This document shows, one piece after another, positions 22,927-24,333 of a stretch of DNA of 24,333 nucleotides (positions are counted from its first letter, which is position 1; every line of letters starts with the position of its first letter). Location: NCBI GenBank assembly GCA_050260415.1, contig JBLNCE010000037.1:1-24333 (forward strand), in the 5' to 3' direction. Position numbers and translations under genes: made by a program. Under the pieces are notes generated by a model. It was not told the origin of the DNA. It saw only the letters and a list, made by a program, of their open reading frames with translations, and searched no databases. The stretch comes from JBLNCE01 sp050260415 (GTDB lineage: Bacteria > Bacillota > UBA4882 > JAAYXC01).

Positions 22927-24333
22927 GCGCTTTCCCCTTCCATCAGGCTACGGCTCTTCTTGACCGCCTCGTCGATTGTACCCACCATAAAGAAGGCTTC
23001 TTCCGGCAGGTCGTCATGTTTGCCCTCGAGGATCTCCGCGAAACCGCGGATCGTCTCCCGCACGGGCACAAACCGGCCCGGCATGCCGGTGAAGTTCTCC
23101 GCGACATAGAAAGGCTGGGAGAGAAAGCGTTGTATGCGCCGCGCGCGATTGACCGTGAGCCGGTCCTCGTCCGATAGTTCGTCAAGGCCGAGAATGGCGA
23201 TGATATCCTGGAGATCCCGGTAATGCTGCAGTACCTCCTGCACGCGTCGGGCCACGTCGTAATGCCTCTCGCCCACGACCCGCGGCGCCAGCAGGCGCGA
23301 GGTCGAAGCCAGCGGATCGACGGCCGGGTAGATGCCAAGCTCGGCGATGCTCCGCTCCAGATTGGTCGTGGCGTCCAGATGGGTAAAGGTCGTGGCCGGC
23401 GCCGGATCCGTATAATCGTCGGCCGGGACGTAGATGGCCTGAATCGAAGTGATGGCGCCGCGCTTGGTCGAGGTGATACGCTCTTGGAGCAAGCCCAGTT
23501 CCTGGGCCAGGGTCGGCTGATAGCCCACGGCCGACGGGATGCGGCCCAGGAGCGCGGAAACCTCGGAGCCCGCCTGGACATAGCGGAAGATGTTATCGAT
23601 AAAGAGCAGCACGTCCTGGCCTTCGCGGTCGCGGAAGTATTCGGCCATGGTCAGGCCGGTCAGCGCCACCCGGTGGCGCGCCCCGGGCGGTTCGTTCATC
23701 TGTCCGAAGACCAGGGCGGTCTTGTTGATGACCCCCGAAGCCTTCATATCTCGCCACAGCTCATTGCCTTCCCGGGTTCGTTCGCCCACCCCGGCAAAGA
23801 CCGAGACCCCGCCATGCTCGGTCGCGATATTGCGGATGAGCTCCATGATCAAGACGGTCTTGCCGACGCCGGCCCCGCCGAAGAGGCCCACTTTTCCACC
23901 CTTCGGATACGGCGCCAGGAGGTCGATCACCTTGATGCCGGTCTCATAGATCTCGACCGCAGTTTCCTGCTCCACCAGTTTCGGCGACGGACGGTGGATC
24001 GGCATGCGCTCCTCGGTCACCACCGGCGCTCCGCCGTCGATGGCTTCTCCCAGGACATTGAGGACCCGACCCAGCGTCGCCGGGCCTACCGGCACGGTAA
24101 TTGGTTTATCCTCACTCATTACCCGCATCCCTCTGACCAAGCCGTCGGTCTTGGAGAGCGCCACGCATCGCACCCGGCCGTCGCCCAGGTGCAGCTTGAC
24201 CTCGGCCACAACCCGCCGCTCCCCCGCCGGATCGGGCACGACGACGGTAACGGCGGTATCGATCCGCGGCAACCCTTCCGGGCCGAACTCGACATCGATC
24301 ACAGGTCCGACGACTTGCACCACGCGGCCCTCG
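22923..24333 (-). CDS. atpD: F-type ATP synthase beta subunit (start cut by window edge)
   Basis: This is the catalytic beta subunit of F1, lacking only its first few codons, which lie beyond the right edge; at the edge the reading frame gives EGRVVQVVGPVIDVEF, the usual beginning. The Walker A motif GGAGVGKT, then ELIRNIA, is followed by GERTREGNELWRDM, the Walker B region VLLFIDNIFRYVQAG, SEVSALLGRIPSAVGYQPTL, and the C-terminal DELSDEDRLTVNRARRIQRFLSQPF. About 470 residues are visible, a normal length. IFRY replaces the more common IFRF. The gene order atpD-atpC implies that atpA and atpG lie just outside the window. Confidence 0.96.
   Translation of the reverse strand, partial: EGRVVQVVGPVIDVEFGPEGLPRIDTAVTVVVPDPAGERRVVAEVKLHLGDGRVRCVALSKTDGLVRGMRVMSEDKPITVPVGPATLGRVLNVLGEAIDGGAPVVTEERMPIHRPSPKLVEQETAVEIYETGIKVIDLLAPYPKGGKVGLFGGAGVGKTVLIMELIRNIATEHGGVSVFAGVGERTREGNELWRDMKASGVINKTALVFGQMNEPPGARHRVALTGLTMAEYFRDREGQDVLLFIDNIFRYVQAGSEVSALLGRIPSAVGYQPTLAQELGLLQERITSTKRGAITSIQAIYVPADDYTDPAPATTFTHLDATTNLERSIAELGIYPAVDPLASTSRLLAPRVVGERHYDVARRVQEVLQHYRDLQDIIAILGLDELSDEDRLTVNRARRIQRFLSQPFYVAENFTGMPGRFVPVRETIRGFAEILEGKHDDLPEEAFFMVGTIDEAVKKSRSLMEGESA

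Overview
The window is about 24.3 kb of GC-rich, densely coded bacterial DNA carrying an energy-conservation island of an anaerobe. Evidence for an anaerobic, H2-metabolising bacterium: a membrane-bound group 4 [NiFe] hydrogenase with a complex-I-like membrane arm, its Hyp maturation genes, a K+-dependent-type membrane pyrophosphatase and an F-type ATP synthase. The lineage cannot be fixed by eye. The Ktr, pyrophosphatase and ATP synthase proteins read like those of high-GC anaerobic Bacillota (Moorella/Desulfotomaculum type) or Desulfobacterota, at low confidence.

Region 1 (1-4115, minus strand) concerns cation transport. The left edge holds the start of a TrkA/KtrA-type NAD-binding K+ channel regulator. 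Upstream of it lies a 930-residue P-type ATPase whose M4-M6 motifs resemble Na+/K+-ATPases. Upstream of that is a KtrB/TrkH K+ translocator reduced by an internal deletion and a lost C-terminus, although a near-consensus promoter still stands in front of it. A long inverted repeat with a TCGGAA-like hexamer rhythm separates the regulator from the ATPase.

Region 2 (4383-14696, plus strand) is a compact operon of twelve genes. They encode a NuoJ/MbhD-E-like subunit, a NuoK-like subunit, three antiporter-like subunits (NuoL-, NuoM- and MrpD/MbhH-like), a NuoA-like subunit, the hydrogenase small subunit (NuoB-like), a 30-kDa subunit (NuoC-like), the hydrogenase large subunit with both CxxC nickel-ligand motifs, a NuoH-like anchor, an 8Fe ferredoxin-like subunit (NuoI-like) and a HycI-type endopeptidase. 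There are no NADH-module (NuoEFG) genes and no formate or CO dehydrogenase. The likeliest reading is a ferredoxin-linked, ion-pumping H2-evolving or H2-oxidising complex.

Region 3 (14816-19870, minus strand, convergent with the operon) is hypF-hypC-hypD-hypE-hypA. hypB is not in the window. hypE seems to begin at a CTG codon directly after, and in frame with, the hypD stop codon.

Region 4 (20144-24333, minus strand) is atpD (cut by the right edge), atpC and hppA. A terminator lies after atpC and another after hppA, with a structured, repeat-rich intergenic stretch between hppA and hypF.

Taken together, the hydrogenase could build an H+ or Na+ gradient from ferredoxin oxidation, the pyrophosphatase could add to it from PPi, the ATP synthase could spend it, and the P-type ATPase and Ktr/Trk proteins would handle the K+ (and perhaps Na+) balance that a K+-dependent pyrophosphatase needs. 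The individual families are recognised from sequence; the joint circuit is inference.
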